A stretch of DNA of 62,745 nt from Occidentia massiliensis (GTDB lineage Bacteria; Pseudomonadota; Alphaproteobacteria; Rickettsiales; Rickettsiaceae). Positions 20,375 to 29,488 of this stretch are shown in pieces (the first letter of the stretch is position 1; every line of letters begins with the position of its first letter). Made by a program: the position numbers and the translations under genes. A model generated the notes under the pieces. It searched no databases, was not told where the DNA came from, and saw only the letters and a list, made by a program, of their open reading frames with translations. The DNA lies in assembly GCA_000309075.1 (NCBI GenBank), contig CANJ01000020.1, positions 1 through 62,745 of the forward strand, read 5' to 3'.

Positions 20375-20791
20375 ATGAATAATCAATTTAATGAGTTTAG
20401 TGCTTTAACACACAATGTTCTTGTTAGAGTAAAGCCTGTTTTTTACCCTGATGCTTCTAACAGATTATATTCTATATATGTATGGTTATACAATGTAAAA
20501 ATTGAAAATCTAGGAGAGTATCCTATACAATTACTAAGAAGATATTGGAAAATATACGATTCAAATAGTACTATAGAAGAAATAAGTGGTGATGGAGTAG
20601 TAGGACAACAGCCAACTTTAAACCCTATGGAAGTATTTGACTACTCAAGCCAAGCAAGATTATTTACTACCTCTGGATTGATGCAAGGAGAGTATACTAT
20701 GCTAAATAAAGTTTCCATGAAAGAATTTAAAGTTATAGTTCCTATGTTCTCATTAGATATTGATCCTATAAACTATAAATTTAAAAATTAA
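20375..20791 (+). CDS. apaG: ApaG (DUF525) domain protein
   Basis: A 138-residue single-domain protein of the ApaG family, an Ig-like beta-sandwich. The signature RRYWKIYDSNSTIEEISGDG followed by VVGQQPTLNPMEVFDYSS and GLMQGEYTM is diagnostic. The biochemical role is unsettled: in enterobacteria it is linked to Co2+/Mg2+ efflux phenotypes and diadenosine tetraphosphate metabolism, and related domains occur in eukaryotic F-box proteins. It is followed by glpX only eight bases later, so the two are likely co-transcribed. Confidence 0.93.
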   Translation: MNNQFNEFSALTHNVLVRVKPVFYPDASNRLYSIYVWLYNVKIENLGEYPIQLLRRYWKIYDSNSTIEEISGDGVVGQQPTLNPMEVFDYSSQARLFTTSGLMQGEYTMLNKVSMKEFKVIVPMFSLDIDPINYKFKN

Positions 20792-20799
20792 TACTCCAC

Positions 20800-21801
20800 A
20801 TGCAATACCGATTATTAAAAGGAAAATTAGAGGATTTTTTAAATGATAAATTATCATTATCAATAGTAAAGGCCACAGAATCTGCTGCTATTGCTGCTTA
20901 TAAAGTAATAGGTAAAAATGATGAGTTCATAGCAGATAAACTAGCTGTAGAAGCTATGCGTACAGCTCTTAATGTAGTAGATATGGAAGGTACTGTAGTA
21001 ATAGGAGAAGGAGAAAGAGATCAAGCTCCTATGTTGTATATAGGTGAAAAAGTTGGTTCTGGTAAGGGCCCTAAATTAGATGTAGCCCTTGATCCATTAG
21101 AATGTACTACAATGCTAGCAACAGGAAAGAATAATGCACTTTCTGTTATTGCAATAACAGAAAGTGGAGGATTTTTAAATGCTCCTGATGTTTACATGGA
21201 TAAAATTGCAGTTGGCTTCAATTTTCCAGAACCACTATTTGATTTAGATACTCCACCTTACACAATACTAAAAAATATAGCTCTAGCAAAAAAGTGTAAA
21301 TTGTCAGATTTATTAGTAGTTATTTTAGATAGAAAACGTCATATAGAATTAATTGCTAAGGTACGCAAAGCTGGTGCAAAGGTCAAGTTAATTAAAGATG
21401 GTGATGTAGAAGCTATTATTACTACTGCTTTACCAAATAACTCAGCTGATGTTTATATGGGTATTGGTGGAGCACCTGAAGGAGTATTAGCAGCAGCAGC
21501 ACTAAAAACTCTTGGTGGTCAAATCTGTGGGAGGTTATTATTTAATAATGATGCAGACCGTAATAAAGCAAAAAAAATGGGTATTACAGATTATAATAAG
21601 CAATATAACTTAAATGATATGGCTTTAGGTAATGTAATATTTGCTGCTACAGGAGTTACTAAAAGCTCTATTCTAGAAGGAGTTAAAATTACTCCAATAA
21701 GTGCTATTACTAATTCTATTGTTATGAAGTCCAAAACCAAAACTATTATTAAACTTGAAACTCAACATTTACTTAATGACCATTTTGGAAGCATTATATA
21801 A
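20800..21801 (+). CDS. glpX: class II fructose-1,6-bisphosphatase
   Basis: Hydrolyses fructose 1,6-bisphosphate to fructose 6-phosphate, the committed step of gluconeogenesis, in a metal-dependent reaction. The metal-binding region VVIGEGERDQAPMLYIGEKV is intact. The second motif, normally DPxEGT, reads DPLECTTMLATGK (residues 98-110), so the acidic ligands and the threonine are kept but glycine 102 is cysteine. GGAPEGVLAAAALK and the C-terminal AATGVTKSSILEGV also fit. Length is 333 residues, normal. Its presence implies a capacity to make hexose phosphates, which typical spotted-fever and typhus rickettsiae lack. Start at ATG 20800, right after apaG. Confidence 0.93.
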   Translation: MQYRLLKGKLEDFLNDKLSLSIVKATESAAIAAYKVIGKNDEFIADKLAVEAMRTALNVVDMEGTVVIGEGERDQAPMLYIGEKVGSGKGPKLDVALDPLECTTMLATGKNNALSVIAITESGGFLNAPDVYMDKIAVGFNFPEPLFDLDTPPYTILKNIALAKKCKLSDLLVVILDRKRHIELIAKVRKAGAKVKLIKDGDVEAIITTALPNNSADVYMGIGGAPEGVLAAAALKTLGGQICGRLLFNNDADRNKAKKMGITDYNKQYNLNDMALGNVIFAATGVTKSSILEGVKITPISAITNSIVMKSKTKTIIKLETQHLLNDHFGSII

Positions 21802-21849
21802 ACGATTTTAATTAATCATTTTTCTAAATTTAGAGATTTGTTTTCTCGG

Positions 21850-22532
21850 TACAGATTTTCACTTTTTGGTATCATCTTTTCTGACTCCATCACTGAAGAG
21901 TTTAAAAAAGGTTGTACTTTAGTATAAATATTATTTCTGCTTTGCAGACCTTGTAGTTGCAAAGCTAAGCTCTGAACCTAGTACATAATCTGTTATTTTA
22001 TGGTTTTTAGTCTTTAAAGTACTATCAGAAAGCTATAATTTTCACCCATAGGTAAAGATTGAGGAGAAGAAGCTGTAATATTTATCTTTACACCACTTTT
22101 TTCCAAAGCACTAATTTCTGCACTATATCTACCACAAGTAGACGGAACATATAAAAGGTAAAGAGCCAACCCTAAATTAATTTCTGACAATTTTGGGGTT
22201 GTCTTAAGAGCATGGACTAACTCCTACCATTTCTACATGTGGTACATTACTATTTGGCTTTAACACTGTAATATTATTCAAATCATACTATTTCAGTATA
22301 CTCTGCAATTTACAAGTGGAAATAAATCTTTATCTTTAATATAATTATCTATAAAATCACTAAATGCATTAAGTTCACTTGAAGTTTTTAATTCTTCATT
22401 TTTTTTACTGAATTTTCAGATGAGTGAGTTAACAGCCATATCTTCATTCTCATCTTCCAATTGTTTCCTATAATTCCTAAGAGCTCCATATATAAGGGTA
22501 CCTGGTATTATATAAACATAGGTATCATTCAT
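21850..22532 (-). pseudogene. degraded gene of unknown family
   Basis: A perfect-looking start exists: TAAGGAG precedes ATG 22532 and the peptide begins MNDTYVYIIPGTLIYGALRN. Stops and frame changes follow. Recoverable pieces include FSKKNEELKTSSELNAFSDF, LSEINLGLALYLLYVPSTCG, EKSGVKINITASSPQSLPMG and ITDYVLGSELSFATTRSAKQ. These read like one former protein of about 220 residues. I do not recognise the family. At least five lesions make it a real pseudogene, unlike the single-base breaks elsewhere in the window. Confidence 0.65.
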
Positions 22533-22682
22533 ATCTAGTCTCCTTATTAGGATTATTGTTATAATTTCTTAATGCTAAATTAAGGCTATACCATAAATTC
22601 ATCATTTTTTCTGTAGCATCTTAAAAATACTTTAATCACTGATAAGAAAAGGTAATATTTAAATGGATAAATGCATTTTTAG

Positions 22683-23357
22683 CTAATATCTTTTTAACTT
22701 GCTTGCTTGTGGCATAACAAGAGTAACATATTCTGTTTGAAAGTTACACTCAATATCTATATCTATTTTAGGATCTTTTAGCAATAATTGTGGTACAATG
22801 TTAGATGACTTACCAACTACATGCATAGTTTGGAAGTTTCCTAGCTCGCGATGTTCTATTCTAAAGTTAAAATATGGACCGATATTAGATATTTTTTTAG
22901 GACTAATAGTAATAAAATAAAAATTACCATTATTATCTGTTGTTGTTATCCCTGAACCAACAAAGCTACTTGTTTTACTCTTACTAATTAATACCTTATT
23001 AACTACATTACGAAGTGGTGTATATGGATATTTGCCATTGTCACCAACTTGCCATAAATAAATCTTAGCATCAGAAACAGGTACACATTTTTTATCAAGT
23101 AACTTACCTTTTATTACCACAATTTCTCCTTTTATACTCGGCTTTTCTCCAACTTTACGCAACAAGTTATTAGTAACGTTAAATATCTCAGGTTCGTAAT
23201 TATTTATACTAGGTCTACTTACAATACATGTATTTAATCTGTTAGGATAGACTTTATCTTTAATAATACCATTAGCTTTGACATCAAAAATTAGAAAGCA
23301 GCATAACCAAAACCATATAAATATTCCAGGTCTGATTTTTAAAATGTTATAGAACAT
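22683..23357 (-). CDS. secreted intradiol-dioxygenase-like protein
   Basis: A 224-residue protein with an N-terminal hydrophobic segment (IRPGIFIWFWLCCFLIFDVKA) that is a likely signal peptide. The body resembles the beta subunit of protocatechuate 3,4-dioxygenase: GKLLDKKCVPVSDAKIYLWQ, DNGKYPYTPL, then a GITTTDNNGNFYFITISP strand pair. In active enzymes the iron is held by two Tyr and two His, the His pair lying in an HxH motif. Here the equivalent position reads GPYFNFRI, so those histidines are absent. The Tyr in GKYPY is kept. It is therefore probably not an aromatic ring-cleaving enzyme. A similar gene is annotated in Rickettsia genomes. Confidence 0.75.
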   Translation of the reverse strand: MFYNILKIRPGIFIWFWLCCFLIFDVKANGIIKDKVYPNRLNTCIVSRPSINNYEPEIFNVTNNLLRKVGEKPSIKGEIVVIKGKLLDKKCVPVSDAKIYLWQVGDNGKYPYTPLRNVVNKVLISKSKTSSFVGSGITTTDNNGNFYFITISPKKISNIGPYFNFRIEHRELGNFQTMHVVGKSSNIVPQLLLKDPKIDIDIECNFQTEYVTLVMPQASKLKRY

Positions 23358-23455
23358 TGTCTTTAATTAATATATGAAACCATATAATACCAAATTAACA
23401 ATAATTAATTATTTACTCAATAAAAATCTTTAGAACTAATCATATTACCTTTACT

Positions 23456-24553
23456 TTAAGTTATATATTTTTTAGTTGTAAGTTTGCCAATATCAATTAA
23501 CAATTCATAAGGGGAAATATTAGCAAGCTTGGCAAATTCATCTATTGACATGCTTTTTCCTATTATCTCCACCTCCTGTCCAATATATAATAATTGACTA
23601 GGAACATGAGTGACATCTATTGTTACTAAATTCATTGATACCTGCCCTACTACTGGTAGAGCAATGTTGTTGAGAAAAATTTTGCCTTTTTGTGAGAAAG
23701 ATCTAGGAAAACCATTAGCATATCCTATTGATATTGTTGCTATTTTGCTATTAGCTGGAGCTAAGTAAGTAAGATTATATCCTACATATGAGCATTTTGT
23801 TAAGTTTACAATTTGTATTATTTTGCTTACTAATCTCACAGGGTTTACAACTGGACTTGCTAGTTTTGGGGTTGGATTAATTCCATAATTAGCAGCTCCT
23901 GGTCTTACTAAATCAAAATGATAATTGCTACCTAAAAATATACCACTGGAATTTGCAAGGCTAGCCTGAACATTTCGAAAAGAATTTTTCAATTTACAGA
24001 AATTTTCCAATTGCATTGTATTATAGTAGCTATCTTGATCAAAACTATTAGACAAATGACTAATTATATACCCTACTTTAAAATGTTGTAACAGTTTTTC
24101 TTCATTTTTATGAAACCAATTAACTTCATCTTCTACCATACCTAGTCTATTAATGCCTGTATCAACGTGTAATGCTACTTGTGGTAGTAAAGTAATATTT
24201 TGTTTTTTTAAATAATTATATAATGTTTCAACTTGAGGAATATTATTTAATACTGGTATTAAGTTATAATAAATTATATCTTCCTCTTCTCCGGTAAATA
24301 ACCCATGCAAGATAAAAATATTTACATCAAGAAATAAAGACCTCAACTTTGCCCCTTCTTCAATTTTATGTACAAAAAAGTTTCTGCATCCAGCAGAATA
24401 TAAGGTAGTCGATATTTCCTTCAACCCTAAGCCATAACCATCAGATTTAACAGTAGCACCAACTTTACTTGAAGAAGCTATTGCACAAAGTTTAAGATAA
24501 TTAGATTTTACAACTGATAAGTTAATTTCAACAAAAGAGTCAAGGTTAGACAT
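23456..24553 (-). CDS. alr: alanine racemase
   Basis: PLP enzyme that makes D-alanine for peptidoglycan, 365 residues, normal length. The PLP-lysine motif, usually VKANAYGHG, reads VKSDGYGLG here, with the lysine kept and the histidine replaced by leucine. The catalytic tyrosine region is ISIGYANGFPR, and GYANGFPRSF is typical. HVDTGINRLGM and VRPGAANYGINP, both family signatures, are present. Together with murA and mreBC it argues for peptidoglycan synthesis in this organism. It is followed on the same strand by the dioxygenase-like gene about 100 bases away; whether they share a transcript is unclear. Confidence 0.94.
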   Translation of the reverse strand: MSNLDSFVEINLSVVKSNYLKLCAIASSSKVGATVKSDGYGLGLKEISTTLYSAGCRNFFVHKIEEGAKLRSLFLDVNIFILHGLFTGEEEDIIYYNLIPVLNNIPQVETLYNYLKKQNITLLPQVALHVDTGINRLGMVEDEVNWFHKNEEKLLQHFKVGYIISHLSNSFDQDSYYNTMQLENFCKLKNSFRNVQASLANSSGIFLGSNYHFDLVRPGAANYGINPTPKLASPVVNPVRLVSKIIQIVNLTKCSYVGYNLTYLAPANSKIATISIGYANGFPRSFSQKGKIFLNNIALPVVGQVSMNLVTIDVTHVPSQLLYIGQEVEIIGKSMSIDEFAKLANISPYELLIDIGKLTTKKYIT

Positions 24554-24770
24554 AGTATTTTTAAAAAATTTGAAAAGTAATTTGTTAATTATTAAACATA
24601 ATAGTTATTGCGATAAAGATCATTATAAAAATATTAAATATATTGGTAAATGTCTAATTTTATCAGTTTCAATAACTTATATATAGTTAGAAAAATTAAC
24701 TGAGTTAAAAAACTTGACAATAAAGAAAAGGTTAATTACTGTTAATTTTTTACTTGCAAATGAGGATTAA

Positions 24771-25292
24771 ATGGAACCAACTGATATGGATGAAAATTTA
24801 CAACGTATTGAAGAACTAAAGCGGATGATAAAGCAAAACACAGTAGAATTTGAAACGCAAATACAACAGCTACAAAGTGAAATAGCAGAAACAATAAGTC
24901 ATGCTCAAGAGGAGCATAAAGAAAATCAAAAAACGTTGCAGATGCTACCAGAATATGAAAAACGGTTGCAAGAAGAACAATATAAAAATCAATTAGAAAA
25001 AGAGGATGAAATAATTTCTCATTTTTCAGATTTTATTACTAGTAAAGTAATAGTTCCTACCGTTGGATTTGTTGCTAGTATTTTAACTGGTGATAGCTAT
25101 TATCAGCCTTATAGTGATACTGATGGGGTCACTGAAGTTATTACGGCTAGCTTTAACTTTTGGGTTGTTGCAAGTTGTGTATATGGAATACTTGGTATAT
25201 CTTCAACTGATGTTGATGTATTTAGGGGTAATGGTAGTTCGGATCTAGATGGTTTACTAGGTTTACAAATTGATAATGATATATCAGGATAA
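24771..25292 (+). CDS. hypothetical protein, coiled coil plus hydrophobic C-terminal part
   Basis: A 173-residue protein of no family I recognise. Residues 1-85 form an acidic coiled coil (NLQRIEELKRMIKQ, FETQIQQLQSEIAETISHAQ). Two moderately hydrophobic stretches follow, VIVPTVGFVASILTG at about 92-106 and FNFWVVASCVYGILGIS at about 128-145, which may insert in or lie on a membrane. The tail is Asp/Gly/Ser-rich. GAGG just before the ATG may act as ribosome-binding site. It is monocistronic, upstream of rpmI. The layout, coiled coil then hydrophobic hairpin, recalls inclusion or effector proteins of intracellular bacteria, but this is only a resemblance. Confidence 0.7.
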   Translation: MEPTDMDENLQRIEELKRMIKQNTVEFETQIQQLQSEIAETISHAQEEHKENQKTLQMLPEYEKRLQEEQYKNQLEKEDEIISHFSDFITSKVIVPTVGFVASILTGDSYYQPYSDTDGVTEVITASFNFWVVASCVYGILGISSTDVDVFRGNGSSDLDGLLGLQIDNDISG

Positions 25293-25472
25293 ATTTAAGC
25301 TATTCTAACATTATATCAAACTTGCACTAATTGGCTAATAAAAAACTTGAATTTATATTTATATGTGATAGTGTACGTACTAAATAAAGTGAGTATATTA
25401 GCTTATATTTAAGCTATTTTTATAAAATAAAAATTGTAAATTATTTTTAAAAATATAAAGGGGTTATTATTT

Positions 25473-25679
25473 ATGCCTAAGTTAAAAACCAGGTCTTCTG
25501 TGAAAAAGCGCTTTAATCTTACTTCAAGTGGAAAGTTAAAAGCAACACAAGCAAATAGTAACCATTATAAGAGAAACAAAGCTAAAAATCAGTTGCGAAA
25601 CTTGAGAGGTACAACAATCCTTAAAGGTCAGGAAGCTAGAAATATTATTAAACATTTTATGCCATATGGTGTTAAATAA
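25473..25679 (+). CDS. rpmI: 50S ribosomal protein L35
   Basis: Ribosomal protein L35, 68 residues. The N-terminus [20 protein letters not shown] and the later [17 protein letters not shown] are classical. It is followed by rplT 11 bases downstream, the usual pair. infC, which precedes them in many bacteria, is not here. AAAGGGG lies about ten bases before the ATG. Autoregulation by L20 is known in other bacteria, but I do not see a leader structure that I could support. Confidence 0.97.
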   Translation: MPKLKTRSSVKKRFNLTSSGKLKATQANSNHYKRNKAKNQLRNLRGTTILKGQEARNIIKHFMPYGVK

Positions 25680-25690
25680 AGGAATCACAG

Positions 25691-26050
25691 ATGTCACGAA
25701 CAAGATCAGGTAAAGTTAATAAAAACCGTCATAAGAAAATTTTAAAGCTAGCATCAGGTTATCGTGGTAGGGCTAAAAATTGTTTTACGATTGCTGTTGA
25801 AAAAGTAGAAAAAGCACTGCAATATAGCTATCGTGATAGGCGCAATCGCAAGCGTGAATTTAGGGCATTATGGATTCAAAGAATAAATGCAGCCACTAGG
25901 CAGCATAACCTAATCTATTCTCAGTTTATCAATGGTCTTAAAAAAGCTAATATTAATATCGACCGCAAGGTATTAGCTGACTTAGCTGTTAGAAACAATG
26001 AAGTTTTTGTTCATCTAGTACAGCAAGCTAAAGATTCATTAGCTAGTTAA
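25691..26050 (+). CDS. rplT: 50S ribosomal protein L20
   Basis: Ribosomal protein L20, 119 residues, an early 23S rRNA binder in large-subunit assembly. [20 protein letters not shown] and the central [19 protein letters not shown] are diagnostic; the long basic N-terminal helix is preserved. AAAGGAA precedes the ATG. The gene ends the rpmI-rplT operon; a stem-loop at 26333-26352 lies about 280 bases downstream, too far to be its obvious terminator. Confidence 0.98.
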   Translation: MSRTRSGKVNKNRHKKILKLASGYRGRAKNCFTIAVEKVEKALQYSYRDRRNRKREFRALWIQRINAATRQHNLIYSQFINGLKKANINIDRKVLADLAVRNNEVFVHLVQQAKDSLAS

Positions 26051-26385
26051 AGATTACCTCTTATTATAAAGTTTAAAAATATTTTTATATTATATATTAG
26101 GGGTATAATATATTAATGGTATTATATGCAATAATAAGGTGGTAATGACCTAAATAATTAGTACTTAACCTAATTAACTATATGTCTTTCCTCCATTTAA
26201 GTATTGTGGTAATATATTTCAGAAATAAAAGAGATAAATCTGTGAATTAAATAGTTAGGTTTACTACGTTGTTATTATTGATTATAGTAATTTTAATTTT
26301 TATAGTTATTGCTTTTTTATATTAATGCCGTACTCTTACAATTATGTAAGAGAGTCATGATGTATGTTTTCATAACAAAAATATA
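26051..26385. other. gene-free stretch after rplT
   Basis: 335 AT-rich bases between rplT and the structured repeat. Apart from the stem-loop at 26333-26352 I see no gene, RNA or relic frame. Confidence 0.4.
26333..26352. other. stem-loop, possible terminator
   Basis: CTCTTACA and TGTAAGAG form a perfect 8-bp stem with the loop ATTA. A weak T-run (TGTTTT) follows after 14 bases, so termination is possible but not certain. It lies just before the repeat at 26386. Confidence 0.45.
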
Positions 26386-26533
26386 CCTCTATGAAATGAA
26401 GAGTGGGTAGACTAAGGTCAACAATCAATAAATGCTAGGAGTTGTTGAGTTGAGCAGCGGAACGTAGTTTACGTGAGCAGCGCAGATCTTAACTTGACGA
26501 CGACACAAAATTGTTGATGTTCACCGAATATAC
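26386..26533. repeat. structured intergenic repeat, copy 2
   Basis: Second copy of the element at 23-170, in the same orientation. In this copy the inner hairpin ACGTA-GTT-TACGT is perfect, and flanking segments GTTGAGTTGAG and CTTAACTTGAC can pair if G-U pairs are allowed, which favours an RNA fold. The ends GGTCAACAATCAAT and ATTGTTGATGTTCACC are imperfect inverted repeats. It ends 43 bases before the DUF2278 gene. Confidence 0.75.
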
Positions 26534-26575
26534 ATTATGATTAATAATTAATTACAATATAACTAGGAAACCTTT

Positions 26576-27232
26576 ATGTTACTAAACTATTCCTTGTTAA
26601 AAGGAGTTGTTACTGCAGATCTAGAAGATAGTATTAAAAGGACAAGTACTCATCATAATTTTATAGTATGTTCTGATAGTCAAGATTATCAAATAAATAT
26701 AAACATTCAATCTTCTTTTGAACCTGATGTGAAAGTATTTCCTATTTATAATTTTAACAACTCAATACTAGAATGCTTAGCAGAGTTTCCAGACGAAGGA
26801 TTATTTACCTTAAGTGAACTGCCCGAAAGTTATCGAGTTGACTATCTAAGAAGCAATATTTTACAAAAGGATGACTTAAAGAAAACTAAGCCAAGCTCAT
26901 GGATAGAGATATCGGAATTGTTAGATCAATATATTAAATCTGAACATAAAATATATGTGTTAGGAGAATTTTATAGTGACTCTCAAAATAGAGGAACAAC
27001 TCCTTATGGACTAAAGTTAAGAGAGGTCCACATTCACCTACCACCTAGAGGTATACATAATATCCATATGAATCAAGGCACTCCAAGTATAACATTACAA
27101 AGTAAAGATAATGGTACTTACCAAGATGGCGCTATATTCGTAGAAAAGTCTAATGACTATATAGATGCATTTTTCTTTATGTTTTCTGGGCAATGTTTAA
27201 CAACTGATAAATCTGGAAACTGCACTACATAG
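26576..27232 (+). CDS. DUF2278 (YukJ-like) protein
   Basis: A 218-residue protein matching the DUF2278 family, first seen in Bacillus YukJ. It opens NYSLLKGVVTADLEDSIKR, has the middle block VDYLRSNILQKDD, the near-invariant GIHNIHMNQGTP with its two histidines, then NGTYQDGAIFVEK and a last strand AFFFMFSGQC. The biochemical function of the family is unknown. The family is scattered among bacteria and fungi and is not a usual Rickettsia core gene, so horizontal acquisition is plausible. It lies between the structured repeat and efp, with its own upstream region inside or next to the repeat. Confidence 0.85.
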   Translation: MLLNYSLLKGVVTADLEDSIKRTSTHHNFIVCSDSQDYQININIQSSFEPDVKVFPIYNFNNSILECLAEFPDEGLFTLSELPESYRVDYLRSNILQKDDLKKTKPSSWIEISELLDQYIKSEHKIYVLGEFYSDSQNRGTTPYGLKLREVHIHLPPRGIHNIHMNQGTPSITLQSKDNGTYQDGAIFVEKSNDYIDAFFFMFSGQCLTTDKSGNCTT

Positions 27233-27326
27233 GGAAGTATAGGAAATGATATCATAAATTTAAATATTTGTAATTTCATAGTTTTTTTACTATACTTACG
27301 CCTTAAAATTTTAATTTGGGTATTGT

Positions 27327-27893
27327 ATGAAAATTTCAGCAAATTCCATCCGGGAAGGTAATATTTTAGAATATCAAAATACTTTGTGGGTAGTCAGTAA
27401 AAAGCCAGAACATATCAAACCTGGTAAAGGTGGAGCATATGTACAAGTAGAGATGAAAAACCTTAAAACTGGTACTAAAGTTAATGAGAGGTTTAGTTCA
27501 TCTGATTATTTAGAGCAAGCTACATTAGAACAGAAAGAACACCAGTATCTATATATGGAAAACAACTATTTAGTACTAATGGATCTTAAAAGTTTCGAAC
27601 AAATATTGGTTGATAAAGAAATTATTATTGATAAGTTACCTTTTTTGCTAGAAAACATGGTAGTAACTGTAGAAACATATCAAGATAAGCCTTTAAACAT
27701 AATCCTACCGTCTACTGTAATATTAGAGATAGTTGAGACAAGCCCTATAATTAAAAGAGCAACCGCAACTCCCTCGTATAAACCAGCAATTCTATCAAAT
27801 GGAGTAAAAATCATGATACCATCATATCTTGTTAATGGCGAAAAAATTGTTGTTAAAGTAGAAGATATATCATTTGTTGAGCGAGCAAAATGA
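27327..27893 (+). CDS. efp: elongation factor P
   Basis: Relieves ribosome stalling at proline runs. The protein has 188 residues and the three expected beta domains. The tip loop reads [20 protein letters not shown], with the lysine in PGKGG that is modified in many bacteria. The C-terminal [20 protein letters not shown] is typical. The stop overlaps the start of the suhB-like gene by four bases, so the two are translationally coupled. No epmA or epmB modification gene is visible in the window. Confidence 0.97.
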   Translation: MKISANSIREGNILEYQNTLWVVSKKPEHIKPGKGGAYVQVEMKNLKTGTKVNERFSSSDYLEQATLEQKEHQYLYMENNYLVLMDLKSFEQILVDKEIIIDKLPFLLENMVVTVETYQDKPLNIILPSTVILEIVETSPIIKRATATPSYKPAILSNGVKIMIPSYLVNGEKIVVKVEDISFVERAK

Positions 27894-28696
27894 GACAACC
27901 TATTATTAATGTCCTTACTGAGATTATCAGAAAATCTACATTCCTTTTACAAAGAGATCTCAATGAGTTAGATATTATTCAAAATTCTAACCGTACTACT
28001 ACTATTGGTTCTTTCGTATCACATTCTTGTAACAAGATTAAGGAAAGGATTATGCAAGAAATTAATAAATATCAAAGCCAAGATATTGGTGAAGTAATAT
28101 TCTATCAAGGGAAAAAAATTGATAATTTACCTGATGGTAAATATTTATTTATTAATTTAATAGATAATTTAAGTAATTTGGGACGGGCTTTACCTTTTTT
28201 CTGTATTGAATTTACAATGCAAGTTATTAAGCAACAAAATACACAAACTTTATGCTGTATAATATATTTTCCAGCTGTAGGAGAGATATATTTTGCATCA
28301 AGTGGATCTGGGGCATGGGTTGACAAATTTAATCATTACGAGTCTAAATCCTTTAGATTAAGGATAGCAACTAACAGGCATAATGATTTAGTATTATTAG
28401 CTATAGATATATCTTCAATTGTACTATGGAACAAAATAACTCAAATTCAAGTAAATAATAATCCTATTAGAATTAGTCGTATCAGAAGCTTTGGTAGTTT
28501 AAGTTATGCTTGTGCATTATTATTAAGCTCAAAAATTGATGCTATAATACATGACTTTTCTTCACAAAATTGCTGTTCTTTGCATGCAATAAAATTACTT
28601 GTAACTGAAGCTGGAGGAGTTAGTACTAGCATTAGCCGTGATCTTAATGTTTTTCATATGCCATCAATAAAAATAAAAGTTGAAAATAAGAATTAA
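27890..28696 (+). CDS. suhB: SuhB-like inositol monophosphatase-family protein, probable pseudoenzyme
   Basis: A 268-residue member of the inositol-phosphatase fold, recognised from its position after efp (as in Rickettsia), its length and segments such as [18 protein letters not shown] and [16 protein letters not shown]. Its catalytic motifs are lost. The metal-binding DPLDGT motif is replaced by NLIDNLS (residues 89-95), the acidic GEE element is absent, and the WDxAAG motif near the C-terminus reads as CCSLHAI. SuhB is known to act in rRNA transcription antitermination without needing catalysis, so a structural role could survive. It overlaps efp by ATGA. Confidence 0.75.
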   Translation: MRQPIINVLTEIIRKSTFLLQRDLNELDIIQNSNRTTTIGSFVSHSCNKIKERIMQEINKYQSQDIGEVIFYQGKKIDNLPDGKYLFINLIDNLSNLGRALPFFCIEFTMQVIKQQNTQTLCCIIYFPAVGEIYFASSGSGAWVDKFNHYESKSFRLRIATNRHNDLVLLAIDISSIVLWNKITQIQVNNNPIRISRIRSFGSLSYACALLLSSKIDAIIHDFSSQNCCSLHAIKLLVTEAGGVSTSISRDLNVFHMPSIKIKVENKN

Positions 28697-28710
28697 ATAT
28701 TATACTTGAA

Positions 28711-29424
28711 ATGAAAATACTTGGTATTGATACTTCCAGCAACACTTGCTCAGTAGCTATAAGCTGTAGAGATAATATTCTAGCTTCCAATTATAGTAAA
28801 GAACCTGCTATGCAAGTTGAAAATCTTTTACCTATGATCCAAAGAACTATGATACAAGCCCAGGTAACTTTTAAAGGTATAGATTATTTAGCAATAACAC
28901 AAGGCCCTGGTAGTTTTACAGGAATAAGAATAGGCCTTGCAGCTGCTTTAGGAATTACGATTTCTTCAACAATAATTCCCATAGTTGTTTCCAATTTTGC
29001 AGTGTTAAAATTTCTTGCTTGTCAACAAGTTAAAGGAGTAGAAGTAATTTTTATCATAATCAATGCTTATAAGGATAAATTATATCTGCAAAAGTTTGAT
29101 CTTAAAGAAAATGTCCCTTCCCTTCCTCAATTACTCAGTATTGTTGAAGTTGTAAATATAATATCTAAAACTCAAAGTTTATTAGCATGTGCTGGTAGCG
29201 GTGTTAAAATTATATGTAAATTTCTAACTGAAATACCGCAAAATCATATATATTTACCTAGATTTGCTGTTCATGATGCAAGACCAATATGTAAATTGGC
29301 ATATCAGCTACTATCTCAACAAAAACAAACTATAGCAGCTAGGCAAGAAGATAAAGTTAAAAACAGAAATACATATATAAAGACTCTTGTTCCTTTGTAC
29401 ATAAAGTTACCCAATGTAAAGTAG
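28711..29424 (+). CDS. tsaB: tRNA threonylcarbamoyladenosine synthesis protein TsaB
   Basis: Partner of TsaD and TsaE in placing t6A37 on ANN-decoding tRNAs. The N-terminal ASKHA fold starts MKILGIDTSSNTCSVAI and continues with DYLAITQGPGSFTGIRIGLA, the family signature. Length is 237 residues, typical. The gene follows the suhB-like gene after 14 bases and completes an efp-suhB-tsaB run. TsaD and TsaE are not in the window. The two threonine tRNAs and the CAU tRNA here are among likely substrates of this modification. Confidence 0.94.
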   Translation: MKILGIDTSSNTCSVAISCRDNILASNYSKEPAMQVENLLPMIQRTMIQAQVTFKGIDYLAITQGPGSFTGIRIGLAAALGITISSTIIPIVVSNFAVLKFLACQQVKGVEVIFIIINAYKDKLYLQKFDLKENVPSLPQLLSIVEVVNIISKTQSLLACAGSGVKIICKFLTEIPQNHIYLPRFAVHDARPICKLAYQLLSQQKQTIAARQEDKVKNRNTYIKTLVPLYIKLPNVK

Positions 29425-29467
29425 AAGTAGTTATTATATGTTTAGTATCTTGACTTATGCATCTAAC

Positions 29468-29488
29468 AAGTATATAAGCTATATACTT
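29468..29488. other. stem-loop after tsaB
   Basis: AAGTATATA and TATATACTT pair perfectly (9 bp, loop AGC). It lies 44 bases after the tsaB stop and could end that transcript, but no T-run follows, so intrinsic termination is doubtful. Confidence 0.4.
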
